A stretch of 64,000 bases of DNA from positions 186,001-250,000 of the forward strand of contig NZ_PXYI01000003.1 of the NCBI RefSeq assembly GCF_003012735.1. The letters are read 5' to 3'. The notes beneath the pieces were generated by a model that was not told the DNA's origin, made no database searches, and saw nothing but the letters and a program-made list of their open reading frames with translations. Position numbers and translations under genes: made by a program. Origin of the DNA: Allosphingosinicella deserti (GTDB lineage: Bacteria > Pseudomonadota > Alphaproteobacteria > Sphingomonadales > Sphingomonadaceae). Positions 17,401 through 23,858 of this stretch are shown one piece after another (positions within the stretch are counted from its first letter, which is position 1; each line of letters begins with the position of its first letter).

Positions 17401-18192
17401 GGAAGCGAGTTCGACCGCGATCTTGTCGGCAGCTTCACCGCTTTCAACGTCACCGACACGGTGGATCTGTCCTACGGCCAGGATTTCTTCGGCACCCAAA
17501 TCGGGTTCGATGTCGGCGGTGGGATCGGCGCCGATGGCGGCTTCGCCCTGGGCATCACCGGCGGTTACCTGAACTCCCGGGTGAACTTCGAGGGTGCCGG
17601 CGACGATCTGAGCTTCAGCGCGTGGAACGCAGGTGCCTACGCCCGGTTCGTCGGCGGCCCGATCTTCGTCAACGCGCTCGGCAAATATGACAAGATCGAC
17701 GGTGACGTGCGCAGCATAGCCGGGGGCTTCGAGGCCGATCTCGACGGACACGCCTACGGCGCCCAGGCCGAGCTCGGACTGCGCTTCGGCACCAGCGTCA
17801 CCTTCGAGCCCTCGGTCAGTTTGTCATGGGTCAAGACCGAGCTCGACGGGTTCAGCGTCACCGGAACCAACGTCTCCTTCGACGAGGAGGACGGCCTCCG
17901 AGGCCGCGCCGGCGCGCGCGTCGGCGCGCCCGTCGCTATTCGCGGAGCGTCGGGCCTGTTCTATGCCGGTGCCCATTATGTCCACGAATTCCAGGGCAGA
18001 GACGGCGTGCGCCTGAGCAACGCCAACACTTCGGTGACCTTCCGGAACGGCCGGGCCGACGATTATGTCGAAGGTCTGGTCGGTCTCAACATCGCATCGG
18101 AGAGCGGTGTCAGCGGCTTCTTCGAAGCGAATACGGTCTTCAAGGATCGTCAGGGGATTGGCGCCCGTGCGGGTCTGCGGGTCAGGTTCTGA
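11407..18192 (+). CDS. Giant autotransporter with repeat passenger
   Basis: 2261 residues. A long signal peptide (about 1-53, ending PSPARA-NN) precedes a passenger of about 1930 residues built of short Gly/Ser/Thr/Val repeats (V.T.G..S.GI.A), as expected for a right-handed beta-helix. There are very few Cys, only near the N-terminus (NNECG, VFCTP). Residues about 441-1607 consist of a 390-residue unit present three times. A non-repetitive NNSG-rich stalk follows, then a C-terminal beta-barrel of about 270 residues (RFWMQGYGSEFDRD to GLRVRF) ending in Phe, typical of type Va secretion. It probably acts as a surface adhesin or biofilm protein. AGGAG stands 6 nt before the ATG. Large minus-strand frames across it are mirror artefacts of the codon bias. 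Confidence 0.93.
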   Translation: MINSRTSSANNAAWLTHPIANSGAGRSSRARLLSTAVTGTVLVLAFAPSPARANNECGVADSGTVFCTPAGNPYPNGIEYQANGDMTVVLQPNVVVDSGASSGVLLSSPVDGVSGTVIATVGSEITSNETGIALGFATPDGGNATIINAATVTAGETGLSASANVDARIVNSGDVTIFDKQFGAFAVSNGIEATGSSGNVTVTNSGDLNVTGSRDAANGIIASNSSAPGFEIVNSGAITVTGIDAAARGIFVDEGDDAGFTSISSTGPITVSSSTSATGVVGSLEGSAAMDFTGRIEATGESAAGISVRSEQSGDLRINATDIAVTVLGGAGSSGAGISVLNGSGATVIGSGTINTVGILAAGIQVTTNGEVIVQSDSIQTSGYGSSGIDIGLIPFGNGGDVSIGSRSIVTAGDFARGIFARTDGILSITSQDVITGGSNAAGIRTLSFGTNGTSIDANFVRTTGEGSVGILVEAALADVAVANGIVSTTGADSLGIQVTTGGNATVSVANGASTQGDRSDAVNVTADGDIAIDVHFASTQGLTSDGIDANSTSGNVAIVSGSNGDGGVVTTGVSANGIRATAAAGTVTIENAGDITTSSSDSRGIFARGDAGVTITGRGAILTEGASSDGIVAEAENGAVSVLAGDVATVSESSSGILAIGSGDAAVDAFSAATQGDFSRGIVASSDTGTASVTVANVATRGDFAAGIGATGGVSATVTAGTVTTAGLESTGAAAVSEFGTATAVVESAATDGESAAAVVAIGGAAATVQVAAASTTGDSANGATARSTGGLATVRAGTVTTNGADAVGISSVGNTALVEAGFVSTTGANSHAIFGESVNDQTIVAERAMTAGASADAILADTAVGDVDITVNRAMTAGTNARAVAVTTGGSAAVVVGLEAVTLDEGSDAINVVADEGISIESQFVSTAGEDSDGIFARSPDGNIAIVSGAGAGAAGVVTNGAFSDGIEAIADSGAVFIDNQGGVTTSGFSGDAISARGNDGVTIAGRGAISTQGEAAAGIFANSDFGPISILAGDVTTLGDASRGITGIGFGAVAIDALSVSTQGEFSIGILADSAESTSSIKAVNVTTTGDEAIGITARSNVQATIVAGDVTTAGIESTGVEARSQDGIATVLVDSVSTSGASASGIVAIGGAAASVEAASITTSGSSAFGISASSPDGPASVRSGSVTTSGDGSVGISANGNTALVAAGLVSTTGANSHGIFGESVNDQTIVAERAMTAGVSADAILADTAVGDVDITVNRAMTAGTNARAVAVTTGGSASISVGVSAITVDEGSDAINVVADEGISIESQFVSTAGEDSDGIFARSTDGNIAIVSGAGGGAAGVVTSGAFSDGIEAIADSGTVFIDNQGGVTTTGLFADGISARGNDGVTITGRGAVATEGAGIFANSDFGPISILAGDVTTVGDVSRGITGIGAGAVAIDAFSVGTQGEFSAGILADSAESTASVRAVNVATTGDEAIGIIARSNVQATIVAGNVTTAGIESTGVEARSQDGTATVLVDSVSTTGGLASGIVASGGAAASVEVGSVTTAGNSAFGISASSLDGPASVRAGSLATAGDDAVGIYAAGISALTEAGTVTTSGANSHGIQGVSRDGLTILVQSVDVTGADANAINAWSRQGPITVTSRKASAGAAAIVADSDLGAVTLNLSGLTTSATDDAVQVTAGTTTVVNLAADSLLQAGDDGIAVTSGTGTTVNNAGVILISNGFAVDAAGGAATINNSGTLAGRVRLTGNGDIFNNSGNFNANRTSEFGAGNDVLNNSGLMAVSADQSFGTGTDTFNNSGTLRVQFPLAGIVAFSGLEATNNSGSINLVNARTGDTLDLGGTFTGSGNSNIVVDVNLALPSAADRMVVGTALGSTAVALNRLDAGNIPLGTGAVVVQAAASSTPTAFSLTGGPIEAGLVRLDIVYNPEAFSYTLTGSPTDVAYRTLTFVEAARSLWHKSAEAWSGQMREARDTASSAAGQASGRFWMQGYGSEFDRDLVGSFTAFNVTDTVDLSYGQDFFGTQIGFDVGGGIGADGGFALGITGGYLNSRVNFEGAGDDLSFSAWNAGAYARFVGGPIFVNALGKYDKIDGDVRSIAGGFEADLDGHAYGAQAELGLRFGTSVTFEPSVSLSWVKTELDGFSVTGTNVSFDEEDGLRGRAGARVGAPVAIRGASGLFYAGAHYVHEFQGRDGVRLSNANTSVTFRNGRADDYVEGLVGLNIASESGVSGFFEANTVFKDRQGIGARAGLRVRF
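12727..16227 (+). repeat. Three tandem 1.17-kb units inside autotransporter
   Basis: Taking AACAGCCAC as phase mark, units run 12727-13896, 13897-15066 and 15067-16227. Units 2 and 3 are nearly identical at DNA level: long exact tracts occur exactly 1170 bp apart, for example around 13971-14080 and 15141-15250. Unit 3 is 9 bp shorter, having lost codons near GEAAAGIF. Unit 1 is colinear but recognisable mainly as protein. A partial fourth similarity begins after 16228 (TSGANSHGI). Units 2/3 are recent; unit 1 is older. Confidence 0.88.
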
Positions 18193-18201
18193 GGACAGCC
18201 C

Positions 18202-18229
18202 GCCGGCGGTGTCATCGCGCACCGCCGGC
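18202..18229 (+). terminator. Hairpin after autotransporter
   Basis: GCCGGCGGTG (18202-18211) and CACCGCCGGC (18220-18229) form a perfect 10-bp stem with an 8-nt loop, 9 nt after the stop codon. No U-tract follows. Position and stability suggest transcript end or 3' protection. Confidence 0.6.
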
Positions 18230-18411
18230 TTGGGCATTCCGCGACGGCTCTCCGATGATGTGATTCCAGCGGCAGTGCATCAGTGGACACGACATCGACC
18301 GCGTGAGGGATTTTGCGCGGTCCGTCTCCCTCGCGGTACGTTACCTGGTCCGCGGAGCGATGTGGTGCGGTGCGGAGAGCAGCGGGAGCCGGACTCAGCG
18401 GTTCGGCACGC

Positions 18412-18768
18412 TCAGAGTTTCTGATCCCGTCTGGACGCCAGAGCGAGTTTTTCGACGAGTTCGTCGGGAATCGGGCGGCTCGGCGAGAAGGTGACGCCGG
18501 TTTTGGTCGCCTTGAGCCCGGCCGCGGCAATGTCGTCGGCATGCGACGAGATGGCGCTGGGAGACAGATACAGGCCGCATTGCTTGCTGAACGCCGCATA
18601 GCCGGCGACGATCGTCTGCCCGATCCTGAATCCCGGCATGTCATAGGCGATGGCTTCTTCGGCATCGGGCAGCACGCGCGCGAGCTGCGCACGCAACCGC
18701 ACCAGCCAAGGTCGAAGCTCCAGAGGCGCCTCGGCGATATAGGCGTCATGATCAGCGTACTTGGTCAA
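18412..18768 (-). CDS. YdhG-like DUF1801 protein (frataxin-like fold)
   Basis: 118 residues. It matches the small DUF1801/YdhG family: YIAEAPLELRPWLVRLRAQL at the N-terminus, then EEAIAYDMPGFRI and KQCGLYLSP, which form the core of the fold. Family members are called iron chaperone or frataxin-like by structure, without firm biochemical proof. It is a single gene, convergent with the autotransporter, with its ATG at 18768. Confidence 0.85.
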   Translation of the reverse strand: MTKYADHDAYIAEAPLELRPWLVRLRAQLARVLPDAEEAIAYDMPGFRIGQTIVAGYAAFSKQCGLYLSPSAISSHADDIAAAGLKATKTGVTFSPSRPIPDELVEKLALASRRDQKL

Positions 18769-18933
18769 AACAGTTCCACTGGCGTGACGTTCGAGGGAAA
18801 GGCCGATCTACTCTGTTGGACCCGTTGGTCGGCCGGATCAAGCGGGCCAGGAGGAGGGTTCGAGCAGAGTTCGGTCCGATGAGCCATTGTCGACTATATC
18901 GATGCCGGCCCCCATCCAGGCACGCCTGTTCGG

Positions 18934-19158
18934 GTGGACGTCGTGCACGACCTTTGCATCCAGCAAACGGACGTGGCCCCGTGCACCGGACCCTTTCTCC
19001 GCATCTCGCCGCTGACGAGCGGGTTGGTCGAGTCCAGATATCACGACACGGTCCTGGCCGCTCCGCAATCGTCCCGAGTGGTGCCGCCGGAGGGGGTGAT
19101 CGGCAGGTTCGAGGCTTTCCTCGATCAGCTTGGTTGGATCAGACGGATCTCCGCTTAG
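18934..19158 (+). CDS. Hypothetical protein, orphan reading frame
   Basis: 74 residues from GTG 18934; the frame stays open upstream to a stop near 18880 without a better start. Third codon positions are mostly G or C, like the real genes here. The sequence (VVHDLCIQQ, PFLRISPLTSGLVESRYHD, GRFEAFLDQLGWI) looks like a folded protein rather than low-complexity shadow. I recognise no family. It may be a fragment of a larger gene or a real small protein, and lies alone in a 636-bp gap. Confidence 0.35.
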   Translation: MDVVHDLCIQQTDVAPCTGPFLRISPLTSGLVESRYHDTVLAAPQSSRVVPPEGVIGRFEAFLDQLGWIRRISA

Positions 19159-19275
19159 GACAAAAGCGCGTTGCTGCACCCGATTCGCGTCGAGAGGAAA
19201 GAGACTGGGCGCGGTGCGGAGAGGCGCGTCGGAGCCTCGCCGGCCACACGGAATCCGCATGGATCAACGGGAAAA

Positions 19276-19288
19276 TGCAACCGTTGCA
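19276..19288. promoter_or_regulatory. XRE operator-like palindrome, copy 3
   Basis: TGCAACCGTTGCA is identical to the core at 9613-9625, and the AAA before it is conserved too. It lies 116 bp upstream of the small secreted protein start, 8 kb from the XRE genes. A shared operator is inferred from exact recurrence of a 13-bp palindrome. Confidence 0.5.
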
Positions 19289-19404
19289 CGCTAGTGGCGA
19301 CGTTTGCGGCACCCCGCTGCAACTGCTCGCGACCATCTCCTTGGCGTATTCGAGTTCCATCAAGCCGGCAGCGACGCCGGACGAACCGGATACAGGATTG
19401 CTCA

Positions 19405-19668
19405 ATGTCAAAGATCATGATCATCGCCGCAGCCGTCTCGGCTCTCGCCATCACCACGCCGGCCTTTGCGGAGGACCGAGGCAAACCCGCGGATGGTCAA
19501 TCGGCCCGTTCTGGCGAACGCAGGGCCATCAGCGATGGCGCATCCGGTGGAGCTTCCAAGCCCGAGATCCGGAGTCGCGGGGCCGGAAAGCCGCGGCAGA
19601 GCCGCGAGCGGGCCGCGCGAACGAAATGCGCCAACAATTTGAAGCAGATCGGGCTCGGGAACCACTAG
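19405..19668 (+). CDS. Small secreted protein with prepilin-like tail
   Basis: 87 residues. A clean signal peptide (MSKIMIIAAAVSALAITTPAFA, cleaved at about 22) is followed by a very basic, Gly/Ser/Arg-rich and probably disordered middle. The C-terminus KCANNLKQIGLGNH strikingly recalls the CxNNLKQIGLAxHNY motif that follows the N-terminal helix in DUF1559 prepilin-like proteins. Here the motif is at the very end, without pilin helix. ATG 19405 is preceded by AGGA at 7 nt. The function is unknown and the resemblance may be chance. The exact palindrome at 19276 lies upstream. Confidence 0.6.
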   Translation: MSKIMIIAAAVSALAITTPAFAEDRGKPADGQSARSGERRAISDGASGGASKPEIRSRGAGKPRQSRERAARTKCANNLKQIGLGNH

Positions 19669-19917
19669 CGTCGAACGGGGCGGCAATCCACGGGTATAGA
19701 GAGCGGGCTTTCCGATTCACTCGGGCGCATACCGCTCCAAGCAGCGTCATCGGGATCCTCCTTCGCCCCGGAAGGGGAAACCGCCTCGCGAGAGGTGGGA
19801 ACCGCATGGCCCCGAACAACGATCTGAAACACGCGGCCGCCTTACCCATCGCAGCCGCGTCCGCTGCCCTTTCGCGATGGGCCACCTCAGACCTGCGTTG
19901 TTCTGCTGGCCCATGCT

Positions 19918-20574
19918 CTAAGCGCCGGCCGGCGCAGCGAAGCGGGTCCAGGCGGCGTCGCGCTGTTCGGCCGGCGCTGGTTCCTGCTCCGGGCAGTTCA
20001 GGCGCAGGTGGCGATCGGCAAATGGCGCGTCGACGAAGGCGCAATGGTGCGGCGTCGGCGAGCCGGGATGTGCGTAGGGGCGGAAGTGGCGGCAGGTGAC
20101 GCACATGCGCTGCACCGGAATGTCGCCATTTTCCTGCAGCGCCCGAATGATCTTGACCAGGGCGCGCAGGAAGGCAGCCTGTTCCGAGGGATCCAGAGTT
20201 TCCACCGCGGTGCCGAGGAAATCCGGCCAGTCCGCAGTGCGCAGCGCGATAGTTTCGCCTTGTTGGGTCAGTTTCAGCGTCAGCGATCGCCGGTCGGACC
20301 CCGGCGTCTTTTCGGCGAGCTGCTTGGCGACGAGGGCGCTGACCGTTTCGCTGGCGGTCGGCGCCGATACGCCAAGCAGGTGCGCGAGCGCCGCCAATTT
20401 CATGCCCTGTGGTGCCTCCCGGAGCAAGGCGAGGGCTTGCCCCTGCGTGGGCGTCACGCCCGCCAATCCCGCGCCTTTCCAGGCACGGCTGCGCAGCACC
20501 AGCCCTATTTTCGCCAGCCCCGCGGTTACCCGGCGAGACAGGGGCTCGCTGATCGAATCGAAGATCGCGGTCAT
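19918..20574 (-). CDS. MarR-family regulator with C-terminal cysteine cluster
   Basis: 218 residues. A MarR winged helix occupies about 10-145 (MKLAALAHLLGVSAPTASETVSALVAKQLAEK, with the DRRSLTLKLT wing). Unlike classical MarR (about 150 residues), it has a 50-residue tail with four cysteines: CVTC..F, HHC and LNCPEQ. The spacing suggests a Zn or Fe-S site, or redox-active thiols, so it probably senses oxidants or metal. It is divergent from a three-gene operon ending in a thiol-disulfide-fold protein, which fits redox control. The SD AGGAG lies inside an operator-like sequence. Confidence 0.9.
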   Translation of the reverse strand: MTAIFDSISEPLSRRVTAGLAKIGLVLRSRAWKGAGLAGVTPTQGQALALLREAPQGMKLAALAHLLGVSAPTASETVSALVAKQLAEKTPGSDRRSLTLKLTQQGETIALRTADWPDFLGTAVETLDPSEQAAFLRALVKIIRALQENGDIPVQRMCVTCRHFRPYAHPGSPTPHHCAFVDAPFADRHLRLNCPEQEPAPAEQRDAAWTRFAAPAGA

Positions 20575-20576
20575 TG

Positions 20577-20635
20577 TTCGGACTCCTAACTATTCACTTG
20601 CACGTAGCCCATGCGCTGAGTATTAGCACTCCTAA
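20577..20635. promoter_or_regulatory. Two MarR operator-like sites in divergent promoter
   Basis: TTAGCACTCCTAA (20623-20635) is an inverted repeat (TTAG, 5 bp, CTAA). TTCGGACTCCTAA (20577-20589) matches 11 of its 13 positions, 46 bp away. The sites lie between the MarR start (20574) and the start of the plus-strand operon (20676). Caution: the AGGAG of the left site is also the MarR ribosome-binding site, which explains part of the match. Confidence 0.5.
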
Positions 20636-20675
20636 CGATCCTGTCGACGCATGAGGCGGCTCGACGAGCAGGGAG

Positions 20676-21428
20676 ATGACGATGATCCGACTTCAAAATC
20701 TTCGACGCATGGTGCTGACCGGCGTGATCATGAGCGTCGCTCTGGCGACCAGCGCGTCCGCCCATGACATCAAGGGCGCCAAGGGTAACGCCGATCGCCC
20801 CGACTTCGACATCGTGCACACCGAGATCGTTCGCACCGGCGACGACCTCGTGTTCAGCATGGCAGTGAGCGGCAAGGCGGGCGCAAGCCGGCCGGCTCCA
20901 TCCGGCAAGCTCGCCGGCTCGAGCGTCTATTCCTACGTTTGGCCGACCAGCCTCAATTCGGGTGCGATCGGCTTCGAGCAGGACCAAGGAATCCTCGCGT
21001 TCGCGGTCACGTCCCACCCCGATTTCGACGATACGCCGCTCTACGACGAGAATGGCGACGGCGATAAGACCAACGATGGCGACCTTTGGCACAGTCACTG
21101 GGTCGTGCTGGTACCTGACGAAAGTTGCGGGAAGGGTGCGCTCAAGATCCGCGACATCGAGGAGGGCGCCAAGCCGAAGCTTCCCAGCACCTGGCCGGGC
21201 CTCCCCATCCTGATCGACAGCCCGGACTACAAGCCCGATCTCGCCGGCACGATCGTGACGGTGCGCGTGCCTGCGGCGGCGCTCGGCGACACCAAAGGGA
21301 TCAAATTCGACGGAGTCACCGCAGGCCTCCGCATCAACGCCTCGGTCCACGCGCCGCTGGCCTGCGTCGCCAACGTCTTCGACGTCGCCAGCCGTGACCT
21401 CAGCCTGCCCGGACGGGTGATGAAGTAG
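20676..21428 (+). CDS. Secreted protein of unknown function
   Basis: 250 residues from ATG 20676; the ATG at 20682 is better spaced from GGGAG and would give 248. A signal peptide ends at ATSASA-HD (about residue 29). The mature part is beta-rich and acidic, with YDENGDGDKTNDGDLWHSHWVVLVPDESC. The DENGDGDKTNDGD stretch looks like a Ca-binding loop, and the HSHW and His-rich context could bind metal. Two Cys remain (DESC, LACV), enough for one periplasmic disulfide. I recognise no named family. It is the first gene of an operon divergent from the MarR regulator. Confidence 0.8.
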   Translation: MTMIRLQNLRRMVLTGVIMSVALATSASAHDIKGAKGNADRPDFDIVHTEIVRTGDDLVFSMAVSGKAGASRPAPSGKLAGSSVYSYVWPTSLNSGAIGFEQDQGILAFAVTSHPDFDDTPLYDENGDGDKTNDGDLWHSHWVVLVPDESCGKGALKIRDIEEGAKPKLPSTWPGLPILIDSPDYKPDLAGTIVTVRVPAAALGDTKGIKFDGVTAGLRINASVHAPLACVANVFDVASRDLSLPGRVMK

Positions 21429-21480
21429 GGGCCGTCTGTCGGTCAAACGGACTATCAACCTTCTGGACACGAGGCACACC

Positions 21481-21726
21481 ATGAGCGGCTCCGACCCCTT
21501 CACATTGATCACACCCACTCCGGCGGCCGGTTTCGACCTGGCGGTCAGGCTCGCCCGCCTGGCCGTCAAGCTGGCCCAGCCCTCCGCCGAGATCCGCACG
21601 CGGCTGCGTGCGGCGTACGAGCAGGACAGCGAGCAACTGATTGCGGCCAGCCAGGTGACGGCCACCCACTTTCAGACGATCGCGGCTGCCAACGATTATT
21701 GGCGCGCTTCCGGAGCGGTGACGTGA
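21481..21726 (+). CDS. Small hypothetical protein
   Basis: 81 residues, mostly helical (DLAVRLARLAVKLAQPSAEIRTRLRAAYEQDSEQL), no signal peptide, no Cys. The ATG has GAGG 9 nt upstream, and the stop overlaps the next GTG start by 4 nt (GTGA), a strong sign of translational coupling. No family recognised; it may be a partner of the thioredoxin-fold protein it is coupled to. Confidence 0.65.
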   Translation: MSGSDPFTLITPTPAAGFDLAVRLARLAVKLAQPSAEIRTRLRAAYEQDSEQLIAASQVTATHFQTIAAANDYWRASGAVT

Positions 21727-22262
21727 CCGGCGTCATCCCGGCCGCACCGCCGTGGGACGTGGCGCAATGGTTCAACACCGATCGGCCGCTGGACCTCGCC
21801 GCGCTGCGCGGCCGGGTGATCGTCCTCGGCGCGTTCCAGATGCTCTGCCCCGGCTGCGTCGAGCACAGCATCCCGCAGCTCAAGCGGGTCCATGCCCTTT
21901 TCCCGCCCGGCGACGTCGCGGTGATCGGGCTCCACTCCGTCTTCGAGCACCACGAGGCGATGGGTGCGATCGCACTTCGCGCCTTCCTGCACGAATATCG
22001 CGTAGAATTCCCGGTTGGCATCGATCGGCCAGGCGGCGGCGATCCGACGCCGCTGACCATGCGGGCTTACGGGATGCAGGGGACCCCGACGACGATCCTG
22101 ATCGATCGGAAAGGGCGGCTGCACCGCCAGACGTTCGGCCACCTGCCCGACCTTCAGCTCGGCGCCGAGGTCATGGCGCTTGTGCGGGCGGGCCCGGGAT
22201 TGCCGGACCAGAACGCGGGGGCGGGGGCGGTCTGTTCAACGACGGGTTGCGCCCTCATGTGA
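21723..22262 (+). CDS. TlpA/AhpC-type thioredoxin-fold protein
   Basis: 179 residues from GTG 21723, which overlaps the preceding stop; an upstream start at 21699 would add MARFRSGD. Redoxin fold: LRGRVIVLGAFQMLCPGCVEHSIPQLKRV with the active CPGC, then YGMQGTPTTILIDRKGRL with the cis-Pro. There is no signal peptide, so it is probably cytoplasmic. The C-terminus adds CSTTGCALM, a second possible thiol pair. The usual role of such proteins is thiol-disulfide exchange or peroxide reduction; the partner is not known. It is the last gene of the operon facing the Cys-rich MarR regulator. Confidence 0.85.
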   Translation: MTGVIPAAPPWDVAQWFNTDRPLDLAALRGRVIVLGAFQMLCPGCVEHSIPQLKRVHALFPPGDVAVIGLHSVFEHHEAMGAIALRAFLHEYRVEFPVGIDRPGGGDPTPLTMRAYGMQGTPTTILIDRKGRLHRQTFGHLPDLQLGAEVMALVRAGPGLPDQNAGAGAVCSTTGCALM

Positions 22263-22420
22263 CGGGGCGGAGAGCATCGAAGCTGCGGAGCCGTCATGCC
22301 GTCACGCGCAGGCCGGCGTTCGTCGCATGGGCAGCCGAGCGAAGAGGGAACAGCAGGTTGTTGGTGAACTATCCTGCACGCTCAAGACCTGTCGGGATGC
22401 CGGCCTCGACGTAGCGCGCC

Positions 22421-22921
22421 TCAACCAGCAGCAGGCGCAGCGACGCCTTGCTCCGCAACCGGCAATCCGCTCAAGGATTTGATCTCCTTCAGCGCGAACA
22501 TCGTGTGCATCTCCTTGATGCCGGTCAGCCGTCGGATCACGTTCATCGAAAATTCGGCATAGGCATCGAGATTGGCGGCCACCACCTGCAACAGGAAATC
22601 GGCCTCGCCGGCGATGGAGTGACAGGCAATCACCTCGCAGAGCCCAAGCACCTCCTCCTCGAAACGGCGCGCCTCGCTTTCTGAGTGGCTGTCGATCCGC
22701 ACGCGAACGAAGGCGAGGACGCCGAGGCCCAGCGTGCGGCGGTCGAGCACGGCCTGATAGCCTCGGATCACCCCTTCCTGCTCGAGGCGGCGGACTCTCC
22801 GCCATGCCGGGGAGGTCGACATCCCGACGCGCTCCGCAAGCTCCTGATTGGTAAGGCGGCCGTCCGCCTGAAGGGCGCGCAGGATGCGAATGTCTCCTGC
22901 GTCCAGCTTCACGTTGGGCAT
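22421..22921 (-). CDS. Lrp/AsnC-family transcriptional regulator
   Basis: 166 residues. The N-terminal HTH (about 5-60: LDAGDIRILRALQADGRLTNQELAERVGMSTSPAWRRVRRLEQEGVI) is near consensus for Lrp. The RAM/AsnC effector domain spans about 70-145 (CHSIAGEADFLLQVVAANLDAYAEF). Such proteins sense amino acids and usually control a divergent gene. Here the divergent genes at 23096 and 23238 include a DUF2000 protein. The short Ala/Gly tail after SLSGLPV is of no obvious function. Confidence 0.93.
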   Translation of the reverse strand: MPNVKLDAGDIRILRALQADGRLTNQELAERVGMSTSPAWRRVRRLEQEGVIRGYQAVLDRRTLGLGVLAFVRVRIDSHSESEARRFEEEVLGLCEVIACHSIAGEADFLLQVVAANLDAYAEFSMNVIRRLTGIKEMHTMFALKEIKSLSGLPVAEQGVAAPAAG

Positions 22922-23095
22922 GTTCTACCTCGATCTGTCCGGTTTACGGGCAAACTCTACCGCTATGAGGCTGCTCCGTCGAGGACTTGGGCAGCACCTT
23001 CCAGCCCTGTTGGGCTACACCGGTGAAGCTTGTCCAGGTGCGAACCGCTGTGGTGGCGAAGAGGAAACGGGCTAGCCGAAAGGAAGGACATTTCC

Positions 23096-23245
23096 ATGCT
23101 GACCGGCTTCTCCGCACCCGGCCCCGTCGACGAACTCGGCGACTTTGCGCCCGTCGCAGTCGGCCGCGCGGCGCGCTTCGACATCGCCTTCTCGATCGAC
23201 GATCTGGAATTGGTTCGCTGTCCCGCGGACGCCTGCCATGACTGA
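23096..23245 (+). CDS. Small hypothetical protein upstream of DUF2000
   Basis: 49 residues: MLTGFSAPGPVDELGDFAPVAV, then RFDIAFSIDDLELVRCPADACHD. AAGGAAGGA stands 8-9 nt upstream of the ATG, a good ribosome-binding site, and the frame overlaps the DUF2000 start by 8 nt. I know no family. It may be a leader or a small partner translated together with DUF2000. Divergent from the Lrp regulator. Confidence 0.5.
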   Translation: MLTGFSAPGPVDELGDFAPVAVGRAARFDIAFSIDDLELVRCPADACHD

Positions 23246-23660
23246 GCTCGATGGCCGCCGTATCGCGATCGTGGTCGATCCGTCGCTTCCGCCCGGCCTC
23301 ATCGCCAACACCGTGGCGGTGATCGGCATCGGCCTGGGAGCGGCGGCGCCATGGCTCGGCGGCGATCGCCTCGTCGATGCCGATGGCCGCGTGGTGATGA
23401 GCAGCGCCAGCCGGCCGGTGCCGGTGCTCCAGGCCGACGCGGCGGCGCTCGCCGGCTTGCTGACCAAGGCGTGTCCGGTACCGGACGGCGCCGTCCTCGT
23501 TCCTTTTCCGCACTATGCCCGCGCGATCCATGACTTTGCCGCGTTCCGGGACGGGTTCGCGACACACCGGCTGAGCGAGGCGCGGATCGACGGCATCGGG
23601 CTCGCCGGGCCCGGCAAGTGGGTCCGATCGCTTACGGGCTCCTGCGGGCTTCTGAGGTAA
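23238..23660 (+). CDS. DUF2000 family protein
   Basis: 140 residues from ATG 23238 (TELDGRRIAIVVDPSLPPGLIANTVAVIGIGLG), which matches DUF2000. That family has a peptidyl-tRNA-hydrolase-II-like alpha/beta fold and no known function. Typical landmarks are I-N-T-v-a-i-GiGlGa near the start and the LvDADGR strand later. The end after GIGLAGPGKWVRSLTG looks ragged, but the length is normal for the family. It overlaps the 49-residue gene and is probably a target of the divergent Lrp regulator. Confidence 0.8.
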   Translation: MTELDGRRIAIVVDPSLPPGLIANTVAVIGIGLGAAAPWLGGDRLVDADGRVVMSSASRPVPVLQADAAALAGLLTKACPVPDGAVLVPFPHYARAIHDFAAFRDGFATHRLSEARIDGIGLAGPGKWVRSLTGSCGLLR

Positions 23661-23858
23661 TGGTTCGACCACGTGGCGGTGCAACGTCGGACCGCCCGGT
23701 GAAAGCCGACGTTAGCCGCCGGCCCGGACGGGCTGACGGGTGCAGCCGGTCGGTAAGCAGGCACCATTCCGGGGTAAGAAGCACTACCAGTCTGGACGTG
23801 GAGAGACGGTAAGTGGTTTCGGCCGCTCCGTTCTGACAGGGTCGTGCGCGGAGGTTCG

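Noticed and set aside
15046-17751. Open minus-strand frame of 901 codons opposite the autotransporter
   Set aside because: It mirrors the repetitive, GC-biased codons of the plus-strand gene; its sequence is Asp/Gly/Arg-rich with no fold, and the plus-strand gene has signal peptide, repeats and a barrel.
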